Source of the DNA: Pirellulaceae bacterium
GTDB lineage: Bacteria > Planctomycetota > Planctomycetia > Pirellulales > Pirellulaceae
Length of the DNA: 64,000 nucleotides
Assembly: GCA_018402565.1 (NCBI GenBank)
Contig: JAGYIQ010000012.1
Span: 26,853-90,852, forward strand
Direction: 5' to 3'
Shown: one piece after another, positions 27,252 through 36,960 of the stretch
Layout of the letters: each line of letters starts with the position of its first letter
How positions within the stretch are numbered: position 1 is the stretch's first letter
Position numbers and translations under genes: made by a program
Notes under the pieces: model-generated
Told to the model about the DNA's origin: nothing
The model's input: only the letters and a program-made list of their open reading frames with translations
Database searches by the model: none

Positions 27252-29549
27252 TCAATCCCGAGGCCCGGGGGGCACCGTGCGGAGGAAGTGGTTGGTGATC
27301 ATTTGATAAAGATGCCGAGTCGTATTCTCGCCCTCGCGGATCGCATGCGTACGATTCGGGTAGGCGAACATCGAAAACTGCTTGTTGTGCTTGATCAATT
27401 CGTTGATCAATAACTCGGTCGTCTGGTAGTGGCAGTTGTCGTCCCCAGTCCCATGTATCAGCAGCAGCTCGCCCTCCAGTCGCTCGGCAAAGGTCAGCGG
27501 CGAGCCCAACCGGTAGCCTTCGGCATTGTCGTCTGGCAAGCCCATGTATCGCTCTTGATAGATCGTGTCGTAATACAGTTGATTAGGAACTGGAGCCACT
27601 GAAACTCCCGCGGCATAGATCTCTGGATATCGGAACAAGGCATTGAGCGTCATCGATCCGCCGCCGCTCCATCCCCACACACCCACTCGCTGCGCATCCA
27701 CGTACGGTCGTTCTCGCAGTACCGACTTCACCGCCGCAGCTTGGTCAGCTGACGCCAGTATCCCAATCTGGCGATAAATGCTCTTGCGCCACTCGCGGCC
27801 ACGCGGGGCCGGTGTGCCGCGATTGTCAAAGCTCATCACGACGTATCCCTGCTGAGCCAGCAGGCTGTGCCACAACATCTGGTCCCCACCCCAACGGTCC
27901 ACGACCGTTTGCCCGGCCGGTTCGCCGTAAACGTACACCAACAACGGATACTTCCGCGTGGGATCCAAATTCGGTGGCAAGATGCACCACGCATCCAGCT
28001 CGATCCCGTCACCAATGTCGACTCGAAAGAACTCTCGTGGCGGTAAGTGCATGTCCTCTATCTGACTGCGCAGCCCCGCATTCGCCTCGACGACGACCTG
28101 CGTCGCGTGATCGCTCAACCGGACGACCTCGGTGGTCGGCGGTGAACGGAACTGAGACGCCGTGAGCAATGCCATCTGGCGATCCGGCGACAGAACGTAC
28201 CGATGCGTTCCCTCTCGATCCGCCGCTGTCACTCGCTGCAGTTGGCTACCATCAAAATGCACTCGATAGAGATACAACTGAGTGGGATTGGCCGGCGAGG
28301 CAGAAAAGTAGATCCACTGAGCGGCTTGGTCGACGCCTACCAGCTCCACAACATCAAATTCACCCGTTGTGACCTGTCGGATCGATTTGTCTTCGAGTGA
28401 CACCAGGTAAATGTGTTGCCAGCCATCGCGTTCACTCAACCAGGCAAACTGCGAACGATCGGCCAGCCAATGCAGTGTGTCGTGCACATCGATCCAAGCC
28501 GCGTCTTGTTCCGCCAGGACCACATCCACTTGCGATTTGGTCACATCCGCCAGATACACGACCAACCGATTCTGCAGCCGATTCAGTTGCTGGATCACCA
28601 AGTCCGTTTCATTGACCCATTCCATCCGCGGCAAATAGTTGTCGCGCTGATCGCCCGGAATCGGCACCCAGGTCGTCGTCAGGCTGGCCAAGTCAATCAC
28701 GCCGATTCGAGCGGCCGGATTGATCGTACCGACTTTGGGATAAGGAATGAACTGAATTTGCGGGTAGAGTGTGGCGGTGTTGTTGACCAACGGAAACGAC
28801 TGGATTCCCGCCGCATCGATTTCCCAAAAAGCGATGCGTTGGCCATCGGGACTGAACCGAAAGCCGTCTCGGATCGAAAACTCCTCCTCATAGGCCCAAT
28901 CGAACGTACCGTTGATCTTCGTGGGTGACCCGGTATCGGTCAGCCGGGTAATCGTGCCGTCGGCCAACGCTTGGATGTACAGATCGTTCTGATAGACGTA
29001 GGCGACTTGGCTGGCGTCCGGCGAGAATTTGGCGAACATCAGCGACGACGCGCTTGCCTCTCCGCCAAGTTTCGCGAGGGACTTCGACTCCATGTCCAAC
29101 ACCCAATAATCACCTCGTGTGTTGTACCGCCAAACTCGCTGGGTGTTTGTAAAGACCAGCAACTTGGTCTTGTCGTGTGACCATTGGTAGGAATCGATAG
29201 GGAGTGGCTTGTCGGCGCCCGCTGGCGTGAGCATCTCATGGGACACCAGCACCTGTTCGACATCGGGGTTGGTCAGATCGATGCGTACAATCGACGAATA
29301 ACCGGAATCGGCGTCCGTTTGGACTCGTTCGAATCCCTTGCTATCGCTCTGCCATTGTCCCACAAACGATTCGGCGCGGAATCCTGGAGGGTTGAATATC
29401 GAGTCAATTGTGAGGGCCGTCGCTGTTTGTGGCGTTGCCGTTTGACCCTCGCGCGGCTCCTGGCTCTGTGTCATACCGCATGGACAAATGGCCGGCAGCG
29501 CGAACGCAAATAGAAAAATGGCTACAAAGAAAGGAAGTCGTAATTTCAT
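27252..29549 (-). CDS. Secreted prolyl oligopeptidase family S9 (DPP IV-like)
   Basis: 765-residue exported serine peptidase. Start at ATG 29549 gives a signal peptide (MKLRLPFFVAIFLFAFALPA) with a nearby Cys (ICPCGM); the frame continues upstream only through a repeat. Residues ~60-500 form the beta-propeller of DPP IV-type enzymes (WAYEEEFSIRDGFRFSPDG is typical). The C-terminal hydrolase has Ser628 in GWSGGGS, Asp703 in GTGDDNCHYQ and His735 in RTHAIREG, a complete triad. It should release X-Pro or X-Ala dipeptides or act on short peptides in the periplasm. It is monocistronic by spacing. Confidence 0.94.
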   Translation of the reverse strand: MKLRLPFFVAIFLFAFALPAICPCGMTQSQEPREGQTATPQTATALTIDSIFNPPGFRAESFVGQWQSDSKGFERVQTDADSGYSSIVRIDLTNPDVEQVLVSHEMLTPAGADKPLPIDSYQWSHDKTKLLVFTNTQRVWRYNTRGDYWVLDMESKSLAKLGGEASASSLMFAKFSPDASQVAYVYQNDLYIQALADGTITRLTDTGSPTKINGTFDWAYEEEFSIRDGFRFSPDGQRIAFWEIDAAGIQSFPLVNNTATLYPQIQFIPYPKVGTINPAARIGVIDLASLTTTWVPIPGDQRDNYLPRMEWVNETDLVIQQLNRLQNRLVVYLADVTKSQVDVVLAEQDAAWIDVHDTLHWLADRSQFAWLSERDGWQHIYLVSLEDKSIRQVTTGEFDVVELVGVDQAAQWIYFSASPANPTQLYLYRVHFDGSQLQRVTAADREGTHRYVLSPDRQMALLTASQFRSPPTTEVVRLSDHATQVVVEANAGLRSQIEDMHLPPREFFRVDIGDGIELDAWCILPPNLDPTRKYPLLVYVYGEPAGQTVVDRWGGDQMLWHSLLAQQGYVVMSFDNRGTPAPRGREWRKSIYRQIGILASADQAAAVKSVLRERPYVDAQRVGVWGWSGGGSMTLNALFRYPEIYAAGVSVAPVPNQLYYDTIYQERYMGLPDDNAEGYRLGSPLTFAERLEGELLLIHGTGDDNCHYQTTELLINELIKHNKQFSMFAYPNRTHAIREGENTTRHLYQMITNHFLRTVPPGPRD

Positions 29550-29624
29550 CAGGCCAAATCCAACGGTAGGAGGACAGGTATTTGCTGGTTCGAATCGGGT
29601 CGCTGGTGCTAGAGGTGCGGTAAA

Positions 29625-29681
29625 GGGGTCAGGCGTCAATTGTGCGAAGCACCCGTAGGGCCGTTCCGGCAATTGACGCCT
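29625..29681 (-). repeat. REPIN-like element P1, copy 2 (right end incomplete)
   Basis: Same GGGGTCAGGCGTCAATTG end and interior as copy 3, but the right end stops at GACGCCTG and reads into GGGTGTGG. It is offset by exactly 70 bases from copy 3, a tandem duplication. The gap 29550-29980 holds P1 copies 2 and 3 and no gene that I can support. Confidence 0.8.
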
Positions 29682-29683
29682 GG

Positions 29684-29768
29684 GGTGTGGTAAAGGGGTC
29701 AGGCGTCAATTGTGCGAAGCACCCGTAGGGCCGTTCCGGCAATTGACGCCTGACCCCTTTACCACACC
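29684..29768 (-). repeat. REPIN-like element P1, copy 3 (29-bp perfect inverted ends)
   Basis: Inverted ends extend over 29 bases (29684-29712 and 29740-29768), from GGTGTGGTAAAGGGG inward. The interior includes hairpins GTGCGAAGCAC and CCGTTCCGG. Interior orientation is opposite to the copy at 10315-10377. Confidence 0.85.
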
Positions 29769-29980
29769 TCAATTGAAACATTTTGCGATACTCGGAACAA
29801 CCGGTAGCGAGACCGTCGCCCCCATCCCATTCTGCAGCTTGCGGTTTTTTGCCGTTGTGCGCGTTTCGATGCAAAACTGGTTCAAACGTACAAGACGAAA
29901 AGTGATTCATCAGCTACGATCTGGTTGGGGGCGACCTTTCGCAATCGGTGTCCCTGCTGGGGAACGCCCAGGACAATGCC

Positions 29981-32900
29981 ATGATGATCAAACGGTTGGT
30001 GCGAATCGTAACTCTCGGTTTGTTGGCCATTGGGATACTCTCGACTGCGATTGCGACTGCTGCGCAGGACCGGCCTGGCGTGCCGGACTTTACTCAGGGT
30101 GCCAAGCTACCTCAAGATGCCAAGCACGATTGGAACCTTGGGCCGACGGGGCTGCGGGGCTGGATTTACTGCGACCGATTGGTGACGACCGACGCTCGGC
30201 AGATTCTGGTCACTCAAGTCGACCACGGCTCCCCCGCCGCAAACACTTTTCAAATTGGCGACGTGATTCTCGGTGTGGGCGGCAAGCCGTTCTCTTTCGA
30301 TCCTCGCACGGAACTGGGCCAAGCGATCACAGCGTCCGAATCGAAGGCCGGTCGTGGCAAACTGGTACTCACTCGTTGGCGAGCAGGCAAGTTGACCGAG
30401 GTGGTGATCAAACTACGGGTGCAGGGTGACTACAGTGCAACGGCCCCCTTCGATTGTGACAAGTCGAAACGACTGTTCGAGCAAGGCTGCCAGGCGCTGG
30501 CGATGCGGATGTTGCAACCGGGCTATGCAGGCATGGACGCCATCCCTCGGTCGATCAACGCCCTCGGGCTGTTGGCCAGTGGCAATCGCAAGTACTTGCC
30601 ACTCTTGAAGAGGGAAGCGGAGTGGGCCGCCAGTTATTCCAGCAAGTCGATGCAGACGTGGTACTACGGCTACTGCCTGTTGTTCTTGTCCGAATACGTT
30701 TTGGCGACGGGCGACGAGTCCGTACTGCCGGGCTTGCAGCGACTGGCGTTGGAGGCGGCCCAGGGGCAGAGTGCCGTGGGCTCCTGGGGCCATGGATTCG
30801 CCATCCCGGACGGTCGCTTGGGCGGGTACGGCATGATGAACTCGCCCGGAGTGGTGTTGACGATCAGTTTGGCGTTGGCACGCGAGGCCGGCGTGAAAGA
30901 TGTGGCCGTTGCTGAAGCCATCGAACGCAGCGCCAAACTGTTGCGATTTTACATTGGCAAGGGCTCGATCCCGTACGGCGATCATCACCCCTGGCTGGAA
31001 GGTCACGAAGACAACGGCAAGTGCGGGATGGCGGCGGTTCTGTTCAACGCGTTGGGTGAAGCCCAAGGTGCCGAGTTCTTTTCACGGATGAGTGTGGCGG
31101 CGCACGGACCGGAACGCGATTGCGGGCACTGCGGCAACTACTTTAACCTGTTCTGGGCCATGCCCAGTGTCGCGTTGTCGGGGCCCAATGCCTCCGGGGC
31201 GTGGATGAACGAATTTGGCGGTTGGTACTTTGATCTAGCACGTCGTTGGGACGGCAGTTACCCGCACCAAGGCCCTCCCGAGAACGGGCACGACAGCTTC
31301 CACAATTTTGATGCCACAGGCACCTACCTGTTGGCCTACGCCATGCCGCTGAAAAAGATTCGACTGACGGGCGCCGGCAAGTCCGTGGTCCCGAGCTTGG
31401 ACACAACCGCCGCGGAATCTCTGATTGCCGATGGTCGTGGGTGGGACAACAAAGACCGCCACAGCGCGTACGATCAATTCACTGTGGATCAACTCGTCGA
31501 ACGATTGGGCAGTTGGTCGCCGATTGTCCGCGAGCGAGCCGCGCTGGCGGTGGGGCGTCGACCGAACGTGCCGGTTGAGACGATTGTCGCACTGCTCGAT
31601 GCACCCAGTCTCGAGGCTCGGTACGGTGCGTGCCAGGCCCTGAGTAAGCTTGGCCAGCGGGGAGAGCCCGCGTTGGCAGCGTTGCAGCGCTGCCTGCAAG
31701 CGGGGGACCTGTGGCTGCGAGTCAGCGCGGCAGAAGCATTGGCCAAGATCGGTCCGGCCGCCAAACCGACGGTCCCGAAGTTGTTGGAATTGTTGGCGGA
31801 AGTGGACCAAGCGAGTGATCCCCGTGGCATGCAACAACGTTATCTGACGTTCGCCTTGTTCGAAGGCGACGGCATGCTGGGCGGGTCGCTGGAGGGCGTC
31901 GATCGTCAAGCACTCTACACGGCCGTGCGCGCGGGTTTGCAGAACCAGGACGGGCGGGCTCGGGGAAGTCTCAGTTCCGTCTACCGAAACCTCTCGGCCC
32001 AAGAAATCAAACCGTTGTTGCCGGCGATTTATCAGGCCATCATGGAACCCGCCCCGAGCGGCGAGATGTTCGCGGATGGCATTCGCGTGGAAGGGCTGCG
32101 GCTGTTTGCCAAACACCGTATTGAGGAAGGGATCGAGGCATGCGTTCGATACACTCGGCAACAGAACCCCTGGGCCAGCGAGATCCGAACGCCCGAACTG
32201 ATGGAGATTCTGCTCAGTTACGGCACCCATGCGAAGGCCGTGATTCCCGAGCTTACTGAGTTGGCGAACTACTTCGAGAACGACGAGCCGGACTTCCCGC
32301 GGGAACTGATGAAACAAAAGGCCAAGTGCGTTCGCGATACCATTCGAGCAATCGAAGCGGCGACGGAGACGCCACAGCTGATGCGGCTGCCCAAGGACGA
32401 ACGCTCGCCCAGGATCGTCAACATCATTAACTTTATCCGCCAATGTGAACCGCGAATTGACTGGATTACTGAGGATGTGTTGTATGAAACCGTAGTCGAG
32501 CAGATCAAGCTGATGAAGCAACATCAGCTCAGGGGGACCTTTCTCGTGCAATACGATGCATTGATCGATCCTCGGTACCAGGCACTGTTGAAGTCGTTAC
32601 CGGCCGAGCAGTTTGAAATTGGTGTTTGGTGGGAGATTCCGCAGCCGTTAGTCGAGCGGAGCGGCTACACATGGCGAGGACGGTACCCGTGGGACTGGCA
32701 TGCTGACGTGGGGTTTGCCACTGGCTATTCGCCGGAAGAACGCGAAAAACTTACAGATACCTACATGGCGGATTTCAAAGCTATCTTTGGTCGATATCCG
32801 AAATCAGTGGGCTCGTGGTTCATAGACGCGCACACGCTGCAATACATGGCGGAAAAATACGGCATTGAAGCCTCTTGTAACTGCAAGGATCAGGTCGGCA

Positions 32901-33982
32901 CCGATGGCTATACCCTGTGGGGTGGTTATTGGAACCAGGGGTATTACCCCAGTAAGAAGAACGCTTACATGCCAGCCCAGAATGCGGAAAATCAAATTTC
33001 TGTGCCCATCTTCCGAATGCTTGGTAGCGATCCAATTCATCAGTACGACAGCGGGCTGGGCACCGATCACCAACGAGTCATCTCGCTGGAGCCGGTCTAC
33101 ACGGCCGCCGGCGGAAATGCAGCCTGGTGCCAATGGTATTTTGATGCCTTTGTCGACGGCGCTGCCATGGATTACGCCTACACGCAGGTCGGTCAAGAAA
33201 ACTCTTTCACTTGGAAACGGATGGAAAATGGGTTCAACATCCAGTTGCCACTCGTCGCCCGACTGCAAGCAGAGGGCAAGGTCGAGGTGCTGACGTTGGG
33301 GGAAACGGGCAGGTGGTTCAAAGATCGGTATCAGGTAACACCCCCCACGGCGGTGACCGTCTTAAACGATTATTCGCCCAAGAACCAGAAAACCGTTTGG
33401 TTCAACTCCAGATTCTACCGCGTTAACCTCCTGTGGGATCAGGACACCGTGCGCTTTCGCGACATTCATCTTTTTGACGAAACCGTCGCCTCTGACTATC
33501 TGACCAAAAGGGGGACCTCCAGTCAGTGTTTTTTCCAGGCCTTACCCATGGTCGATGGTTTTAACTGGAGCACCGCTCAATCCGTGGCAGGACTGAGATT
33601 CAAGACCGCGGGAGGGGTTGAGATCAAAGGCGGAACACCGACTGTGGATGATCAAACGCCTGGTGAGCTGACAATCCGTTGGCCGACCGTGGCACCAACG
33701 GGCGAGATCGTTATGACCTTCAATGAAACCACCGTCCATTTGGAGGCAGTTGGCGACCTGAAAGACGACTGGCTGCTGGAGCTGACCCATTCTGAGGCGG
33801 CTGCATTGCCTTTCCGTGCCATCACGCCGGATCGTTTGGACTGTGTCTTCAAGGGCACCGCGTATTCCGTCTTAGCGTTGCAGGGCAAGTTTACAAATGA
33901 GTCCGAAAGCCCGTTTCAGATCCTCCCTGAACAGGGCAAGATCGAGTTGAATCTCGCTCGCCCACCCGCCGGAAGTGAATAA
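29981..33982 (+). CDS. Large secreted PDZ - alpha-toroid (DUF6288-like) - HEAT - deacetylase-like fusion protein
   Basis: 1333 residues with a signal peptide (RIVTLGLLAIGILSTAIATA, cleaved after ~30). Regions in order: PDZ-like ~45-135 (VDHGSPAANTFQIGDVILGV); a helical toroid-like region ~140-475, similar to DUF6288 proteins, with GSWGHGFAIPDGRLGGYG and a CGHCGNYFN motif; HEAT-like repeats ~500-780; and from ~810 a region like DUF3863/DUF3864 proteins of Bacteroidetes (IINFIRQCEPRIDWITED, RGTFLVQYDALID, FDAFVD), suspected to have a polysaccharide-deacetylase-like fold. These two halves are often separate proteins. The domain names are from memory and unverified. Start: ATG 29981 or 29984 after AGGA. 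The esterase gene 51 bases downstream suggests joint work on an extracellular polysaccharide. Confidence 0.75.
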   Translation: MMIKRLVRIVTLGLLAIGILSTAIATAAQDRPGVPDFTQGAKLPQDAKHDWNLGPTGLRGWIYCDRLVTTDARQILVTQVDHGSPAANTFQIGDVILGVGGKPFSFDPRTELGQAITASESKAGRGKLVLTRWRAGKLTEVVIKLRVQGDYSATAPFDCDKSKRLFEQGCQALAMRMLQPGYAGMDAIPRSINALGLLASGNRKYLPLLKREAEWAASYSSKSMQTWYYGYCLLFLSEYVLATGDESVLPGLQRLALEAAQGQSAVGSWGHGFAIPDGRLGGYGMMNSPGVVLTISLALAREAGVKDVAVAEAIERSAKLLRFYIGKGSIPYGDHHPWLEGHEDNGKCGMAAVLFNALGEAQGAEFFSRMSVAAHGPERDCGHCGNYFNLFWAMPSVALSGPNASGAWMNEFGGWYFDLARRWDGSYPHQGPPENGHDSFHNFDATGTYLLAYAMPLKKIRLTGAGKSVVPSLDTTAAESLIADGRGWDNKDRHSAYDQFTVDQLVERLGSWSPIVRERAALAVGRRPNVPVETIVALLDAPSLEARYGACQALSKLGQRGEPALAALQRCLQAGDLWLRVSAAEALAKIGPAAKPTVPKLLELLAEVDQASDPRGMQQRYLTFALFEGDGMLGGSLEGVDRQALYTAVRAGLQNQDGRARGSLSSVYRNLSAQEIKPLLPAIYQAIMEPAPSGEMFADGIRVEGLRLFAKHRIEEGIEACVRYTRQQNPWASEIRTPELMEILLSYGTHAKAVIPELTELANYFENDEPDFPRELMKQKAKCVRDTIRAIEAATETPQLMRLPKDERSPRIVNIINFIRQCEPRIDWITEDVLYETVVEQIKLMKQHQLRGTFLVQYDALIDPRYQALLKSLPAEQFEIGVWWEIPQPLVERSGYTWRGRYPWDWHADVGFATGYSPEEREKLTDTYMADFKAIFGRYPKSVGSWFIDAHTLQYMAEKYGIEASCNCKDQVGTDGYTLWGGYWNQGYYPSKKNAYMPAQNAENQISVPIFRMLGSDPIHQYDSGLGTDHQRVISLEPVYTAAGGNAAWCQWYFDAFVDGAAMDYAYTQVGQENSFTWKRMENGFNIQLPLVARLQAEGKVEVLTLGETGRWFKDRYQVTPPTAVTVLNDYSPKNQKTVWFNSRFYRVNLLWDQDTVRFRDIHLFDETVASDYLTKRGTSSQCFFQALPMVDGFNWSTAQSVAGLRFKTAGGVEIKGGTPTVDDQTPGELTIRWPTVAPTGEIVMTFNETTVHLEAVGDLKDDWLLELTHSEAAALPFRAITPDRLDCVFKGTAYSVLALQGKFTNESESPFQILPEQGKIELNLARPPAGSE

Positions 33983-34033
33983 CACCATTGATGACGGTTC
34001 GAGTCGCAATCCGCTAAATCAAAGGACGATCAA

Positions 34034-35899
34034 TTGACTATCAAACCTCTCTCACGAAGCTTCTTGCTGCTCTGGTTCAACGTCTTAACGACTTGCGCCA
34101 GCGTCATCGCTCAAGCCCCGCTCGACACTCGGGAGCTGACACCTGAACCCGGTGCCGTTTCGACAAAAAAACCGCTCAAGGTCTTCATCCTGGCGGGTCA
34201 ATCGAACATGGAAGGACATGCCGAGGTCCGGACTTTTGACTACATTGGCAAAGATCCAACCACCGCTCCGTTGCTCCGGGAGATGCGCAATCCGGATGGA
34301 ACGCCGCGGGTGTGCGATCAGGTTTGGATGTCTTATTTGACCGGGCCCTACGATGGCAGCGCCAACGACGAGGGGCTGGGGAAACTGACGACTGGATTCG
34401 GCGCTCGAGGAGATCGACCCACCGAGGATGGCGGCAAGATCGGGCCGGAGTTCACCTTTGGGATCTTTATGGAGAAAGAACTGCAGGAACCGATCCTGAT
34501 CATCAAGACCGCTTGGGGTGGCCGGTCGCTCAACACCGAGTTCCGTCCGCCGAGTGCTGGGCCGTACCAACTGCCCCAACAGATTCAGGAGCAGTGGGAC
34601 AAACATCCGCAGGGTGCCCACGGCATTCCCAAACTGGAAGAGCGGAAAAAATGGCAAGCTGACAAAGCTGCCGCCTCGGGTGTCTTTTACCGCATGATGG
34701 TGGAGCATGTAAAGAAGGTGCTGGCCGATCCGGCTCGGGTCTGCCCCGCTTACGATCCCGAACAGGGCTACGAACTGGCTGGGTTTGTGTGGTTTCAAGG
34801 TTTCAATGATCTGGTCGACGGTCAAACCTACCCAAATGGTAATTATGAAGAATACTCGCGACTGATGGCCCACTTCATCCGGGACGTCCGCCAGGACCTG
34901 GCCGCCCCGCAGATGCCGTTCGTGATCGGAGTGCTGGGAGTCGGCGGCGAAAGCGATAACTTGAATTTTCGCGAAGCCATGGCTGCACCTGCTTCTCTGC
35001 CCGAGTTCCAAGGGAATGTCATTGCAGTGGAAACCGCGCCCTTTTGGGATCGCGTCATCGAAGCCGCCGAGCCCAGGCAGCGTGAGTACAACGAAATCGT
35101 CGGTACCGCTCATGCCTTGAATCGCGACGGCACGCTCGACACGCAGCGGAAATGGGACAAGTATTGGCGACCGATTGGCAAGCCTGTACCCGCGGAGCGA
35201 AACTGGCGTTTCGTCACGGTCGCTGCGACCGATGCGCAGGACAAGTTGGCTGAATACACTGACCGGCGATTCCGTGACATCAATCTGCCGGATGGGTTGG
35301 AAGAGTGGTACAAGCCGGAATTTGATGACAGCCAATGGACGAAAGGCCCAGCCCCTATCGGCAAGGGTGTTTGGAACCACAGCGGTATCAACTTGGACCA
35401 GTTTCCCTCGACTTGGGGCGACGGGGAATTTTTGCTCATGCGTTCCACGTTTGAAGTGGACAACCTCGACTACGATTCCTACCGGCTGGCAATTTTAGCT
35501 CGGCAGGGGTTCCATGTTTATTTGAATGGCCACAAGATACACACCTACATTTGGTGGCTGGATAAGCCCCAATACCGCTCCATCGTCCTGGAGCGCGAGC
35601 AGACGCAACACTTAAAGCTCGGGAAGAACGTCTTGGCGATCTACGCCAATGATCAATACTCGGCGGACTCCCCCGAGCACTACGCCGCCTTGGATGCCTG
35701 GATTGAGGGGATCACCCGAGCGGATCAAGAGCGATTTGACCTGGCTCTGGAAGAGGTCTTTTCACCCGCCGATCGCGAGGCACTGGAAGGCGCCTCCAAT
35801 GGTGGCTACCACTACTTCGGCAGTGCGAAGATCTTTGCACAGATTGGCAAAGCTTTCGCCGAGGCCAACCACAAGCTGTTGAGCAACCGTTCACGGTAG
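34034..35899 (+). CDS. Secreted sialate O-acetylesterase-like (SASA, SGNH) carbohydrate esterase
   Basis: 621 residues. Start is a TTG at 34034 preceded by AAAGGA at 34021-34026; it yields a signal peptide (SFLLLWFNVLTTCASVIAQA). The SASA/DUF303 domain spans ~48-380: FILAGQSNMEG with nucleophile Ser57, then IIKTAWGGRSL and FVWFQGFNDLVDG (the conserved Gln/Asn oxyanion blocks). Residues ~420-570 look like a galactose-binding-like beta sandwich (RFRDINLPDGLEEWYKPEFD). It removes acetyl groups from sugars, substrate unknown. It is probably co-transcribed with the upstream fusion protein. Confidence 0.88.
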   Translation: MTIKPLSRSFLLLWFNVLTTCASVIAQAPLDTRELTPEPGAVSTKKPLKVFILAGQSNMEGHAEVRTFDYIGKDPTTAPLLREMRNPDGTPRVCDQVWMSYLTGPYDGSANDEGLGKLTTGFGARGDRPTEDGGKIGPEFTFGIFMEKELQEPILIIKTAWGGRSLNTEFRPPSAGPYQLPQQIQEQWDKHPQGAHGIPKLEERKKWQADKAAASGVFYRMMVEHVKKVLADPARVCPAYDPEQGYELAGFVWFQGFNDLVDGQTYPNGNYEEYSRLMAHFIRDVRQDLAAPQMPFVIGVLGVGGESDNLNFREAMAAPASLPEFQGNVIAVETAPFWDRVIEAAEPRQREYNEIVGTAHALNRDGTLDTQRKWDKYWRPIGKPVPAERNWRFVTVAATDAQDKLAEYTDRRFRDINLPDGLEEWYKPEFDDSQWTKGPAPIGKGVWNHSGINLDQFPSTWGDGEFLLMRSTFEVDNLDYDSYRLAILARQGFHVYLNGHKIHTYIWWLDKPQYRSIVLEREQTQHLKLGKNVLAIYANDQYSADSPEHYAALDAWIEGITRADQERFDLALEEVFSPADREALEGASNGGYHYFGSAKIFAQIGKAFAEANHKLLSNRSR

Positions 35900-36062
35900 C
35901 TGTTCGCTCCCCGCAGAAGAATTGAACCACAAGAGCTGTGAAGGTCACAGAGGAAGACTGCGGCTACCCGGCATTCTCTGCATCCTTTCCGCCTCTGCGG
36001 TTCTTCTCCTTCGGGCCAGCAGAAAATCCGAACCGCTCAAACTTGGAAAAGGCTGGCGGCAG

Positions 36063-36880
36063 GCGTAGGGTGTCATGGAGCAAGTCCTAACAAAACCGAT
36101 ATTGTCGCGCAATCAACGTCGGATGAAATGCCCAGCGCCGCCCCTCGAACGATCGACTTGCGCAATGCACCATTCGTTATGCAAGACTTCTCTATCTATT
36201 TCCCCCTCTGCAGTGCTCCATTTTCAGGTCGGACGAAATCCTAAACCTGAACCGCTGGAAAAGGCTGGAAGAAGGCGTAGGGTGTCATGGAGCAAGTCCT
36301 AACAAAACCGATACTTTTGCGCAATCAACGTCGGATGAAATGCCCAGCGCCGTCCCACGAACGATCGACTTGCGCAATGCACCATTCGTTATGCAAGACT
36401 TCACTATCTATTTCCCCCTCTGCGGGATTCCTCCCTCAGGTCGGAAGAAATCCTAAACCTGAACCGCTGGAAAAGGCGGGAAGAAGGCGTAGGGTGTCAT
36501 GGAGCAAGTCCTAACAAAACCGATATTGTCGCGAAATTAACATCACCCGAAAGAATCACAGCGCCGCCCCTCGAACGATCGACTTGCGCAATGCACCATT
36601 CGTTATGCAAGACTCCTCTATCAAATTCCCCCTCTGCGGTGCTCCATTTTCAGGTCGGAAGAAATCCTAAACCTGAACCGCTGGAAAAGGCGGGAAGAAG
36701 GCGTAGGGTGTCATGGAGCAAGTCCTAACAAAACCGATCCTGTCGCGCAATCAACGTCGGATGAAATTCACAGCGTCGCCCCACGAACGATCGACTTGCG
36801 CAATGCACCATTTTCTATCCAAGACTTCACTCTGTACTTCCCCTCTCTGCGACGTTTCTCCTTCGGGCCAGCAGAAGAAT
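36063..36880 (+). repeat. Tandem array of four 212-bp units (T212)
   Basis: Units begin GCGTAGGGTGTCATGGAGC at 36063, 36275, 36487 and 36701 (periods 212, 212, 214); the fourth is incomplete at its right end. Each contains ATCGACTTGCGCAATGCACC. Flanks at 35915-36060 and 36840-36925 share TCCTTCGGGCCAGCAGAA and AATTGAACC, hinting at an older surrounding duplication. Short ORFs in each unit are not gene-like. The gap 35900-36960 holds nothing else. Confidence 0.9.
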
Positions 36881-36960
36881 TGAACCGCGAGAGCTGAAAA
36901 GGTCGCAGAGGAAGACAACAATTGCCTGGCAGGCATGTCGGGAAGCGGGCAGGCGAACGA

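Noticed and set aside
29550..29672. N-terminal extension of the S9 peptidase into the palindromic repeat
   Set aside because: The extra 41 codons come from the P1 repeat and delay the obvious signal peptide at 29549.
36075..36514. 75-residue frames (MEQVLTKPIL) in each 212-bp unit
   Set aside because: Lost or shifted in the third and fourth units and no synonymous bias evident; not a repeated gene.
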